From positions 1 to 10,483 of the forward strand of contig JAAAVE010000587.1 of assembly GCA_015679605.1 (NCBI GenBank): 10,483 nt of DNA. The letters run 5' to 3'. The translations under genes and the position numbers were made by a program. Of this stretch, positions 1 through 9,002 are shown one piece after another. The notes under the pieces were generated by a model. The model saw only the letters and a program-made list of their open reading frames with translations. It made no database searches and had not been told where the DNA came from. Each line of letters opens with the position of its first letter. Within the stretch, counting starts at the first letter, position 1. Source of the stretch: Podila epigama (lineage: Eukaryota > Mortierellomycota > Mortierellomycetes > Mortierellales > Mortierellaceae).

Positions 1-52
1 ATTCCATATTTCGACAATGTTTTTTTGCAGTGATTTATGCACAATAACTTAC

Positions 53-327
53 TGTCCCAGCCAAGTGTAGACAACCTGGTTCTGACCATTGGCCTCTTGC
101 TTGTTGACACGAGGCTGACTGTATGTAGCGACGAGGTCGGTGTCGACATCAAGGATTTTGACTGCCTCGGTGACTTTTGAGGCATTGGCTTGCTTAAAGT
201 TGAATTGCCATCCCATTTTTATGGTGTCAAGTATGCCATGGTGAGCAAATGAAGGCCAAGGATTGACGAATCCTTTGCCATTGGGTGAATGATGAGCCGG
301 CCTAGTGGAGTCTGATGGTGTTGACAT
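53..327 (-). CDS. Probable NAPE-hydrolysing phospholipase D (metallo-beta-lactamase fold), first exon only
   Basis: This is the N-terminal 91-92 residues of a protein that continues past the left edge. The chosen start (MSTPSDSTR, codon at 325-327) follows a T-rich leader; the ORF stays open upstream but encodes only low-complexity F/S/L sequence. Residues about 20-30 read FVNPWPSF, and the exon closes with VVYTWLG. Both resemble the NAPE-PLD/FMP30 family, where a 'N-P-W-P' segment precedes a 'T-W-L/I-G-H' strand at the start of the metallo-hydrolase domain. A good donor (GTAAGTT, G at 52) falls after 'CA', so the split codon would become His if the next exon begins with T or C, restoring the family's LGH. 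Intron sequence fills 1-52 and has no acceptor. Known family role: release of N-acylethanolamines from N-acyl-phosphatidylethanolamine, often at mitochondrial membranes in fungi. The zinc-binding HxHxDH motif lies outside the window, so the family call is moderate. Confidence 0.6.
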
Positions 328-650
328 TAGGAAATAAAAGAGAGATTCAGGTGATGAGGAAGGAATGGGTTTTATGCAAAGAAAGAGGAGGATATAAACA
401 AAGTGACAGGTTTGAAGGAGAAAGGAAAAATGTGAAAGAAAAAAAGAAAGAAAGAAAAAAAAAGACAAGTTGTGTCAATGACAACGCGTGAGGGGGACAC
501 CAACCGTCCGTCGTACGCCATTTTTCTTTTTTCGTGATCGATTTGACGAGGTTTGTGCGAGTGGAAGAGAAGGAGGAGGCTTTGCGACGGATGAATCCGG
601 CCCAAAGTGTGAGGTGTTGCACGCATTCATCAAGGTTGTGATGCTAGTTA
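328..650 (-). promoter_or_regulatory. Spacer: leader/promoter of the NAPE-PLD-like gene
   Basis: The interval lies between two minus-strand genes. Its part nearest the phospholipase start is strongly T-rich on the minus strand (A/G-rich at about 410-465 on the plus strand), a pattern repeated before other starts in this window. No convincing TATA box or conserved coding sequence is visible. Short ORFs on both strands here have no recognisable domain. It must also hold the 3' end of the small upstream gene. Confidence 0.35.
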
Positions 651-866
651 CTATGGCGAATGGTTGTGAGTATGGCCAAGATAGCTGTGACTATAGGGTG
701 CAGGAGGATGATGCCCCAGGTCTACAGAGTGGTACTCACCATAATCCTGTTGTTTGTCGCTCTTTCCTACCCAACGCGCAATGGTGGCACGTTGGTGGTA
801 AGCAGTGGCTACACCTAGGAGCGTGATGCCTGTGGCTGCAACCCATCGTGTAGATCGGAGTGACAT
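651..866 (-). CDS. Small hypothetical membrane protein, 71 aa, His-rich C-terminus
   Basis: I do not recognise this protein. It begins MSLRSTRW, a short basic N-terminus, followed by one hydrophobic span (about residues 9-23, WVAATGITLLGVATA), then a polar tail ending in a His/Pro/Tyr-rich stretch (GHHPPAPYSHSYLGHTHNH). A basic start plus one membrane span would suit a small mitochondrial inner-membrane protein; this is inference. A strong donor sequence (GTGAGT, G at 741) lies after residue 42 (…KQQDYG), so the tail might instead be intron. Acceptors ending CTATAG near 693 or CTAG near 646 would give short alternative ends, but neither has a clear branch site. Minus-strand position behind the phosphatase gene makes it divergent from that gene, with 282 bp between starts. 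The N-terminal part looks more secure than the C-terminus. Confidence 0.4.
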   Translation of the reverse strand: MSLRSTRWVAATGITLLGVATAYHQRATIARWVGKSDKQQDYGEYHSVDLGHHPPAPYSHSYLGHTHNHSP

Positions 867-1148
867 CTAGAAAATGTTCTACAAGAAGGCGAGATGGAAA
901 GAAAGAAAAAAATAAGGGGATATGAAGCAAAGGAAAGATAGAATGGGAAGAAAAAAAGAAAAAGAAAAAAGAATAAGACGTTAACCCCAATTGCTTCCGA
1001 CGAATCGGAACTGTTCTTTTTTTGTACTGATGTAGAGCTTTAAGACAATTAAACTACTCCCTGTGAAATATCATTATCATGTGGAGAAAGAGACAAGACG
1101 GCTATTTTATCTTTTAATCACTCCATCTCGATCCCATTCATTCATCCC
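867..1148. promoter_or_regulatory. Divergent intergenic region between the small membrane protein and the phosphatase gene
   Basis: The two flanking start codons point away from each other across 282 bp, so this interval should contain both promoters. The half near 890-975 is A/G-rich on the plus strand (T/C-rich for the minus gene leader). The region just before 1149 is pyrimidine-rich with CATTCATTCATC. No clear TATA or CCAAT box was found. Confidence 0.4.
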
Positions 1149-3391
1149 ATGATGCAACAGGACCCATCCAGTGCATTCATCATCGTCAATGGCGTCGACG
1201 ACAGAGACGCTGGAATTTACTCCGACACCTTTTACTCTCATCGGATGAGTCCCTTTCGAGCTGCCCTTCGACGTTGGTTGCTGCCTATCGTCAGAGGCGA
1301 GACAGCCAGACTGGCCACACTCCAGGTAAGTCCCCACAGTCCATCATGTCATGGTCTATCTCATCTTTTCCCTCTCTATTTCGATGGAGTATAGCTAGTA
1401 TAGCTCTAGCTACTTATCATGTTCAGTCTCACACTTGACCCATGGTTGTTTTAGGATCGATGGCGGACACCGTTCCTTGATAGCTACTTTACATTGACAG
1501 CCTTTGCTGGTCACCCACTCTTCTTTGTCTGTACTCTGCCCATCATGTTTTGGTAAAAAGGTTTACGAAACTCATTTTTTTTTGTTCGCACGCATCACCA
1601 ATCATACAAATCGGTGGAAGGAAGAGATCTCTATACATGCACATATTTCATATACTCTTTGACTGACATTCACCCAATTCTTTTATCAGGTATGGTCACT
1701 CAGTCTTTGCTCGTGGGTTCGTCAATGTTGCATGTCTTGGGGTGTTTATCACAAGTTGGATCAAAGACTATCTTTGCCTTCCAAGACCACTGTCTCCACC
1801 TTTGGTCCGTCTCTCACGGTCCAAGAGAGGTAAATTTCTTTCTTTGTTATTTTGTGTCGATCAGGTAATGACCAAAGGGACTTTCAATGGGCCGGATCGA
1901 CTGACAACCCATGTTCAATAACAAAAAAAAAAAAAAAAAAAAAAACATGCATCACATAGTTCACCTAGAATACGGTCTGCCGTCAACACACACCAGCAAT
2001 GCAGTTTCCATTGCATTATATCTCTTCTCACATCTTGTTCTATCCGATTGGACAGTCTACTCCAAGCTTGTTTCAATCGCAGGTCTGGGAGTTTACCTCT
2101 TCAGCGTCGTCTTTGGCCGCCTATACTGCGGTATGCACTCATCCTTGGATCTGATAGCTGGTGCTATGATTGGCGTTGCTGTCTGGGCTGTCCAATGGAC
2201 ATTCCATGAATCGATTGACCGCCTGATGACTAGTCCGAGTTGGACTGTTGTCATTGGGGCTATTCTTGGCGGCATTGTGCTCATCCAGAGCATCCCAGAA
2301 ACCATGGACAGCTGTCCCTGTGTCGACGACGGGTATGAAGCACAGCTTTGTGGACTATATCTCTGTATGCAAAAAAAGGATAGAGGATTACAAAAAAAAA
2401 GAAGCCATTCATATATTTGACACGGCTAACCATTTTAACACCACATGATTCCTATAGTGTCACGACGATGGCAGTTCTAATGGGCGTGTTCCCGGCGAGT
2501 CAGCATTTCGCTCAATCCAAATATTCAGTCACGGACAATCATGGCCATATGGGTATTGTCCATTATGACGCAGCACTCGGCATGCCACGGTCGATCTTCC
2601 GTTTCGTGTTTGGATTGGCGATTATATTTACATGGCGCTTGGTTGCCAAGAAGTTACTCTACGTTGTGTTGCCCCCTCTCTACAAGTATTTCAACTTGCC
2701 GCCGCGTACACACTTTACGCCCGCAAAGTAAGTGTTGCCCATAGAGGATATGCCAAAGATATTAAATGTCTTGCTCTCGTTTAAGAAGAGGGGGAGAAAG
2801 AATAACAACCCAAATACAAAACAACAACAACCACAACATAAAAAAAACCCCCACACTCAATAGGACATATGGAAACCTACGCAATCAGCCGATTGGCCGT
2901 GTACCTTCCGTTCTGGATTTGCAAGCATTGTCAGATTCATCCATCGAGATTGTAGGACCTCAATCGACTATGGATATTCATGAAAAGTTTTCACAGACGC
3001 GTTCGTCAAAGCGGTCAAGCCTCTTGCTTGCCTCAGTACCCGAGACAGCAGCTGAGATCGAGGCAAGAGAACATTTCGGCGTAAGGCGGGGTATAAAGCA
3101 AAGCAGCAGAGTCAGAATCAGAATCAAGAGGAACAACAGACGTATGAAAAAGAGTCGCATCAAAAGTCAAAGCTTGAGAATGTGGATGACAGTGAAGGTG
3201 AACTGTTAGGTCAGCTGGACGCGTCAGAGCGGGAAGCTTTGGAGCGATTTGAGCTAGAGAATCCGGGCTGGGTGCGATTCGATGTGGACATTGTCATCAA
3301 GACAGTGGTCTATGCAGGTATTGGCTGGCTGGCCGTCGACACCATTCCCATCTTGTTTGAGTACATTGGACTGGGCACATTATCCCTCTAG
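1149..3391 (+). CDS. Long-chain-base-1-phosphate / sphingosine-1-phosphate phosphatase (PAP2 family), apparent frame break in last exon
   Basis: Lcb3/Ysr3/SGPP-type lipid phosphatase, which dephosphorylates phosphorylated sphingoid bases, typically in the endoplasmic reticulum membrane. Exons: 1149-1325, 1455-1552, 1690-1829, 1960-2332, 2458-2727, 2864-3391; introns are GT-AG, 125-137 bases. All three PAP2 motifs are present: K117-x6-R124-P125 (KDYLCLPRP), P146-S-T-H149, and R192-x5-H198-x3-D202 (GRLYCGMHSSLD). Upstream, LLPIVRGETARLATLQ and LDSYFTLTAFAGH match the family's N-terminal region. Several hydrophobic spans follow the catalytic core. The first exon-6 frame reads well to about EIEAREHF (near 3077) but stops at 3207-3209. 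The likely C-terminus (ELENPGWVRFDVD… ending GLGTLSL) is in another frame, open only from 3056. A one-base loss near 3077 or an unrecognised intron could explain this. With the break bridged, the product would be about 528 residues. The first of two adjacent ATGs is used. Family assignment is firm; the last exon is not. Confidence 0.9.
1923..1945 (+). repeat. Poly-A tract (23 A) inside phosphatase intron 3
   Basis: An uninterrupted run of 23 A lies in intron 3 (1830-1959), between a possible branch region (CAATAAC) and the acceptor. It takes the place where a pyrimidine tract would normally sit. Such homopolymers are prone to length variation and sequencing error. Confidence 0.9.
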
Positions 3392-3397
3392 TGCAGA

Positions 3398-3403
3398 AAT
3401 AAA
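3398..3403 (+). terminator. Poly(A) signal of the phosphatase gene
   Basis: AATAAA lies 7 bases after the TAG stop at 3389-3391 and is followed by a second A/T-rich stretch (AATCAATAATACC). Its closeness to the stop supports the chosen last-exon frame. Confidence 0.6.
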
Positions 3404-3506
3404 TCAATAATACCATAAGAAGCTCAAAAAAAAAAAGAAAAAGAAAGTCGCAATTAAAGAGGAGAAAATGTTGAGAAGATAGAATCGATTAGCCCCCATT
3501 TGTTAT

Positions 3507-3512
3507 TTTATT
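3507..3512 (-). terminator. Poly(A) signal overlapping the stop of the Dia2/Pof3-like gene
   Basis: On the minus strand the stop TGA (3514-3512) runs directly into AATAAA (3512-3507), sharing one base. The 120-bp spacer to the convergent phosphatase gene (3392-3511) must therefore hold both 3' ends. Confidence 0.5.
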
Positions 3513-5883
3513 CACCGATACGTCCTTGGAAACAAGAAAGAGATACGAGAACCATCGCCAAGGACCATTCGGGCCCGTTCTATAGCATCGGCGCTGATGT
3601 TTTGACATCCATCCAGCTTCAAGTGCAAAAGACCTGAACCTCGCTTGTTCACTAGCGCCATAACACCAACACCCGTCACCTGTGACGTCGAAACATTGAC
3701 ATATTCGATATTAGGACACGACGTCGCCAGCTGCTCCATGAGGGTATTAGATATCGTCCCGTTTCGAGCACATTCAAAAAGGCGGAGCTCGGCGCCGCAC
3801 GCGGCCAGCATCTGGCACAGGCCAGATTCATCCAGCCACCCGCAGCAATTGAGGATTATAGAGTGCAAATGGGGCACCGGGTGAGCGGCCATGGTCAAGA
3901 GACCTTCGTTGGTCAAGTATGTCGAATAACTCAGGTTGAGCATTCGTAAGGAATGTGACCAGCCTCTCCGAACATTTGTTTCGCCTGCTTGTGGCTCGTT
4001 TGATGCATGTCCCTGGACAATGAGCCGCGTGACTGCGTCCGACACACCTTTACAATACGTCAATTGCAAGCTCTCCAAATTCGGAATGCCTTCTACCCAT
4101 TTGGCCACGACCAATTCCGTGGTATTGTCGCTTGGAGTGTCAATCGCATCAGTATACAAGTGTCGCAGCTTGCCGAGTCTGCAAATGCCCTCGAGCGCCC
4201 CAAACCCACGAGGGTGTAAAGTACGGATATCAAGAGTCTCTAGATTTGGAAACATGGCGACCAAGGCATCTATGCATTCACCAGAGAACGACATTGAGCT
4301 TCGTCCAAATGTTAGCTTTTTCATGTGGACGAGTGGTGGGGTTGAAGGAGCACCGTCGATGCCGCGGGACATGACACAGGCTTCAGTCACCCGACATTCC
4401 GAGATATCGAGCTCTTCCAATAACGGACAGCGCGCCAACAGGGATCGGACGGCTGCATCCGAGACACCGGCTGAATCATGTAGATCCAACGAACGTAGTT
4501 TTGGAGTTGCGGTCCAAAAGCGTGACAGTTCTTGGTCAAAGATCTTGGGGTTCATTCGTAGACTGAGATACTCGAGGCTGGCTGCTCGTCGCATTCGAAT
4601 CAGCTGCTCGAGCAAGCTGCCAGTGATCTGAGGCGCGCAACCAAGGTGTAACGCCTTTGGTGGAGTGTTTTTCACAAGCGCGAGGACAGTCTTGTTGGTG
4701 ATACGGTTGTTGGTCGCGGCGCTGATGACTGGAGGAAGAAAAGTTTGAAAGGAGGCGCTGATAGTGGGTGGTTTGGCGAATTCGATGGCGTACCAGAGAC
4801 GTTTGATGGAGCCTAGGTATTTAAACCACTTTGTACTCACGATCTGACATAAGCATCGCTCGGCAAAGGTCAGAGACTCGAAAACCATGACAACCAGCTC
4901 ATATGGAAGTCGCTCAATGGGGTCCAATATCCTCGCTTCTCGCTAAGCAAATGGATGATGAGGTCAAATATATAAATGATTTTTTTTATATGAGTAAATG
5001 GATGATTTGAGTCAATGCCGTTCACACTCATTGTGAGATGAATCATATTATCATACCTTTGCTTGCTGTTCCATGACCTCTGTCATCTCCTTGGCGTGGC
5101 GCGCCAGCGCCTAAACGATGAGAAAAACCAAAATCAGCAGCCATGTTAAATAGGGACCTCCTCAAAAGACAGCATTGGAGGCATGGCTATCTCGTTATCA
5201 TGCTCACTTCATAATCCTGGCTCTCTTTTTCGCATCGCTCTGCTCCTGCAACATATATCCTTGCACAAGACTTGTAATTTTTCTGCAGTCGAAGGATTTT
5301 GCCAACACGGAGGTATGCCTATTAAATGGCACCCAAGAATGGAAGGGGGGGAAGGGAAACACGTGATTATCAGGTGCATTGTTCACAATGAAAAGTTAGG
5401 AAGAAGGTTCAGATAAATGTGGACGTTCGTAGTTTTTGTACTTGCTTACTCGCTCGTTACCTTTGGATGCTTAGGATGGTGTTGGATCATGGCCTTGGCA
5501 TCGGCGAGTCCATCCTGAAGCCGTCCAAGCTTTTCAAAGCAAGCGGCGCGGCTGTCGAGGAGGTTGATGTTTGTGGGTGCCATGTTGAGTGCCTGTGTGA
5601 GTAGCTGAAGTGCAGACGCAAAGTCCTTTTGAGAAAATGCTTTTCTAGCGGATTGCACCAGATCATTCACCGGAACCACTTCAGGGACAGCAGCAGCAGC
5701 AGTGCGCGTTCTGGGCTGTATTAATGGGCCACGCGCAATGGCTGTAGTCGACAAGGATGTGGCTGCACGAGGTGCCAGCCTTGAAGACGTTATTGGTATT
5801 GGAACAACTGGTGACCTCTTGGTAGGCTGGCCTGGGTTAGATAGAGCAGGGCGCTTGGTCCCGCTATGCTCAGTCTTGCTCAT
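3512..5883 (-). CDS. TPR / F-box / LRR protein of the Dia2–Pof3 type (SCF ubiquitin-ligase substrate receptor)
   Basis: Four exons joined at three phase-0 introns: 5461-5883, 5208-5318, 5057-5110, 3512-4942, giving 672 residues. Residues 1-70 are basic, Ser/Pro/Thr-rich and probably disordered, with KRP and TKRSP patches. TPR units follow at about 75-108, 109-141 and 142-175; the third crosses the first intron (HPK|AYLRVGKIL). A helical linker leads to an F-box starting at I205 (DPIERLPYELVVMVFESL). Leucine-rich repeats fill about 290-660 (for example LRSLDLHD, LEELDIS, LRMLNLSYS). TPR + F-box + LRR in this order is the layout of yeast Dia2 and fission-yeast Pof3. Known role: the F-box binds Skp1 in an SCF ligase, and Dia2 acts with the replisome to ubiquitylate Mcm7 and unload the CMG helicase. 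The assignment rests on domain order, not alignment, so another fungal F-box/LRR family (such as AMN1-like) remains possible for the C-terminal half. Start: the ATG at 5881-5883, followed by MSKTEHSGTK. Confidence 0.82.
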
Positions 5884-6269
5884 GGTGTGATGTGTATGAA
5901 TGTTTGTTTTTTTTTGAATGTGATTCTTGTCTCAGGCTAGTTCTCTGCAAATTCAAGTTTTTCTTTTTTCATTTTTTTTTTTTCCTTGCAAGTCTATCTC
6001 TCGCGCCGAATTTCTTTTTCTGTCAATGCCGATGGTCTCCCCTCCAAAACCAAAAGTGTCAATGGACGTAGTGAAGGTGCATGGGATGGCTACAAATTGT
6101 CATTCGCTGTTTGGCAAATAAAAGAAAAAAAAGGCCAACTCAAAAGACGGTCACAGATTGACCACCCCACCCCCTGGATTTTTTGAGTTGGGTCATTGGG
6201 TTGGACAATTCTATTTTTCTTCTTCTTCTTCACTTCATCCTTCACTCATCACATCACCTTTTTTACATC
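5884..6269. promoter_or_regulatory. Shared divergent promoter region, Dia2/Pof3-like gene and TPI
   Basis: The two genes start 386 bp apart and point away from each other. Visible on the TPI side are a C-rich box (ACCACCCCACCCCC, 6161-6174), an inverted CCAAT (ATTGG, 6195-6199) and a pyrimidine tract (about 6213-6265, TTCTTCTTCTTC) running to the TPI start. On the Dia2 side there are T-runs at 5908-5916 and 5964-5983. The function of these elements is inferred from their position only. Confidence 0.5.
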
Positions 6270-7709
<1,440 letters not shown>

Positions 7710-7745
7710 ATTCCCCCCCACCATTCATTCCTCTTCACACGCAGT

Positions 7746-7751
7746 AATAAA
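7746..7751 (+). terminator. Poly(A) signal of TPI
   Basis: AATAAA lies 37 bases after the TAA stop, in a C-then-A-rich 3' untranslated stretch. Confidence 0.65.
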
Positions 7752-8642
7752 CACAAGTAACAAGTACAACAGTGAAAAAAGAAAACATGACATATTTGAA
7801 GGTTTAGTTAAATTTTAACGAAAGGCGCAATACCTTTACTGTTGCCCTGAAGTTGTGGTGACATTGCTCTGTGTTTCATGGTCCACAGTGGCATTGAATG
7901 GATGGGGGCGCCTGCTTTCCTACACCTTCCCTACCGATCCATCTTCCTATCTATCTGCCTTTCTACCTCTATACCTATCAACATATTTCTCTATCTGTCT
8001 ATCAATCTACTTTTCTACCTGTATATCTGTCTACCAGATCAAATAACAGGCAACACTCTAAGGCGCCGCTGTGTCGCTCAAAAAGTCACTGTCAATATTG
8101 CACAACACTGGAATGTCACCTCAGCGCTCTCGTATAGCCAAGATCGGGTTTTTTGATTTCACATGCACAAAAAATAAGGAGAGTGAAGACACGAGAAGCA
8201 CTCTGGCCGGAAACTTGTTCTTCCTTTTTGTCTCCTTTTTGGACTTGTTGTTTCTTATGCAACGCGTTCTTACCCCCTTGCACTCCTTCGTCTGTCACCC
8301 TTTCTGGGATTTGTCGGTTCCTGACCTGGCACCACCAAATCTTTTTTTTTCAATCTTGGCTAAGCTATTGTGTGTGTCCATCAGCTGTCTTTTCTTGTCT
8401 TGTAAGCTGGCTGCAGTTTTGTCCATTGCTATGATGTGCGACAACTGCCTATCGATTGCCCATGCTGGCATCCTTTGATCAATGGCATTAATGGCAATGG
8501 ATGGATGAACATTGTCAAAACAGAGGGTATTATTTTTCACCGTTTTATCAAGTTCATGGATATTTGCCTTCAAAAAACTTTTTATTACTATTTTTTTTTT
8601 TGGGCTTCTGTCATTCCTGTTGACCCTGACCATCTGTGAACC
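7752..8642. other. Spacer without a supportable gene
   Basis: About 890 bases between TPI and the deacetylase leader. Several ORFs of 60-135 codons occur on both strands, but none has a recognisable domain, a plausible composition or clear splice partners. I see no tRNA-like or other RNA fold by eye. The left half holds a degenerate CTAT/CTGT repeat; the right half is T-rich with no obvious structure. Regulatory DNA for the deacetylase or an unrecognised non-coding transcript cannot be excluded. Confidence 0.5.
7931..8035 (+). repeat. Degenerate (CTAT/CTGT) tetranucleotide-like repeat
   Basis: About 105 bases of repeated CTAT, CTGT, CTAC and TATC words with frequent substitutions, all strongly pyrimidine-biased. 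It looks like a decayed microsatellite. It is open in all three plus frames for much of its length, which creates the spurious Ser/Leu/Tyr-rich ORFs here. Confidence 0.7.
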
Positions 8643-9002
8643 ATGGTAACCTCAACACGACCCTTTCGCGTCATCGCTATAGTTCTGTATTTTTCAGTCA
8701 GAGCCCATTGTCCTAGTTTCTTTTTTTTTTTTCTCTTTTTCTTTTTCGTTTTGTCCTCTTTTCCTTTTTGTTTTTCCCTTCTTTTTTTTGTTTTGTTTTG
8801 TTTTTTTTTTTCATTCTTGCATATCAATCCAATTCTGTCCATCTCTCTCTTTCACTCTCTCTCTCTTTCACTCTCCTCGCTACCCATCTCTCGCTCACAC
8901 TCGCATTCTCGCTCTGTCTCGCCTGCATTTTCTCCATCCATCTCTTTCATTTGGCATTTCATACCTTTTTTTTTTTTTTTGCAATCTTTAATCGTCAAAA
9001 CC
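8643..9002 (+). promoter_or_regulatory. Long pyrimidine-rich leader/promoter of the chitin deacetylase gene
   Basis: From 8719 to about 8816 the plus strand is almost pure T/C (with G only as an occasional base). A CT-rich section follows with a 16-base-period direct repeat (CTCTTTCACTCTC at 8847-8859 and 8863-8875), then a T-run at 8967-8980 just before the start codon. Pyrimidine tracts before the start are common in strongly expressed fungal genes. An ATG at 8643 is in frame with the deacetylase without an intervening stop, but it would add 120 low-complexity residues and bury the signal peptide, so transcription probably starts downstream of it. Confidence 0.5.

Noticed and set aside
488-826. 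Plus-strand ORF of 112 codons
   Set aside because: Overlaps the small membrane-protein ORF on the other strand, with poly-Phe and no recognisable domain.
3065-3085. Programmed -1 ribosomal frameshift in the phosphatase gene
   Set aside because: No slippery heptamer of the X-XXY-YYZ type is present near the frame change; a base error or intron is simpler.
3936-4631. Plus-strand ORF of 231 codons
   Set aside because: It lies wholly antisense to the LRR exon of the Dia2-like gene and shows no domain; the minus-strand reading has clear F-box and LRR sequence.
5446-5460. Alternative donor GTAAGC just downstream of the first Dia2-like exon
   Set aside because: The donor at 5460 gives phase 0 and joins HPK to AYLRVGKIL, completing a TPR unit; the later donor breaks it.
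1149-5883. A lipid-metabolism gene cluster (NAPE-PLD-like plus sphingoid phosphatase)
   Set aside because: Only two lipid enzymes, on opposite strands with an unrelated small gene between them; chance neighbours are the simpler explanation.
7931-8035. Repeated CTAT words as a CRISPR-like array
   Set aside because: No fixed repeat-spacer alternation; it is a degenerate simple repeat in fungal DNA.
8295-8633. Minus-strand ORF of 112 codons in the spacer
   Set aside because: Lys-rich sequence with no recognisable family, splice partner or leader; it may be chance, so not called.
8643-9002. N-terminal extension of the chitin deacetylase to the ATG at 8643
   Set aside because: Would add 120 residues of Phe/Ser-rich translation of a pyrimidine tract ahead of a clear signal peptide.
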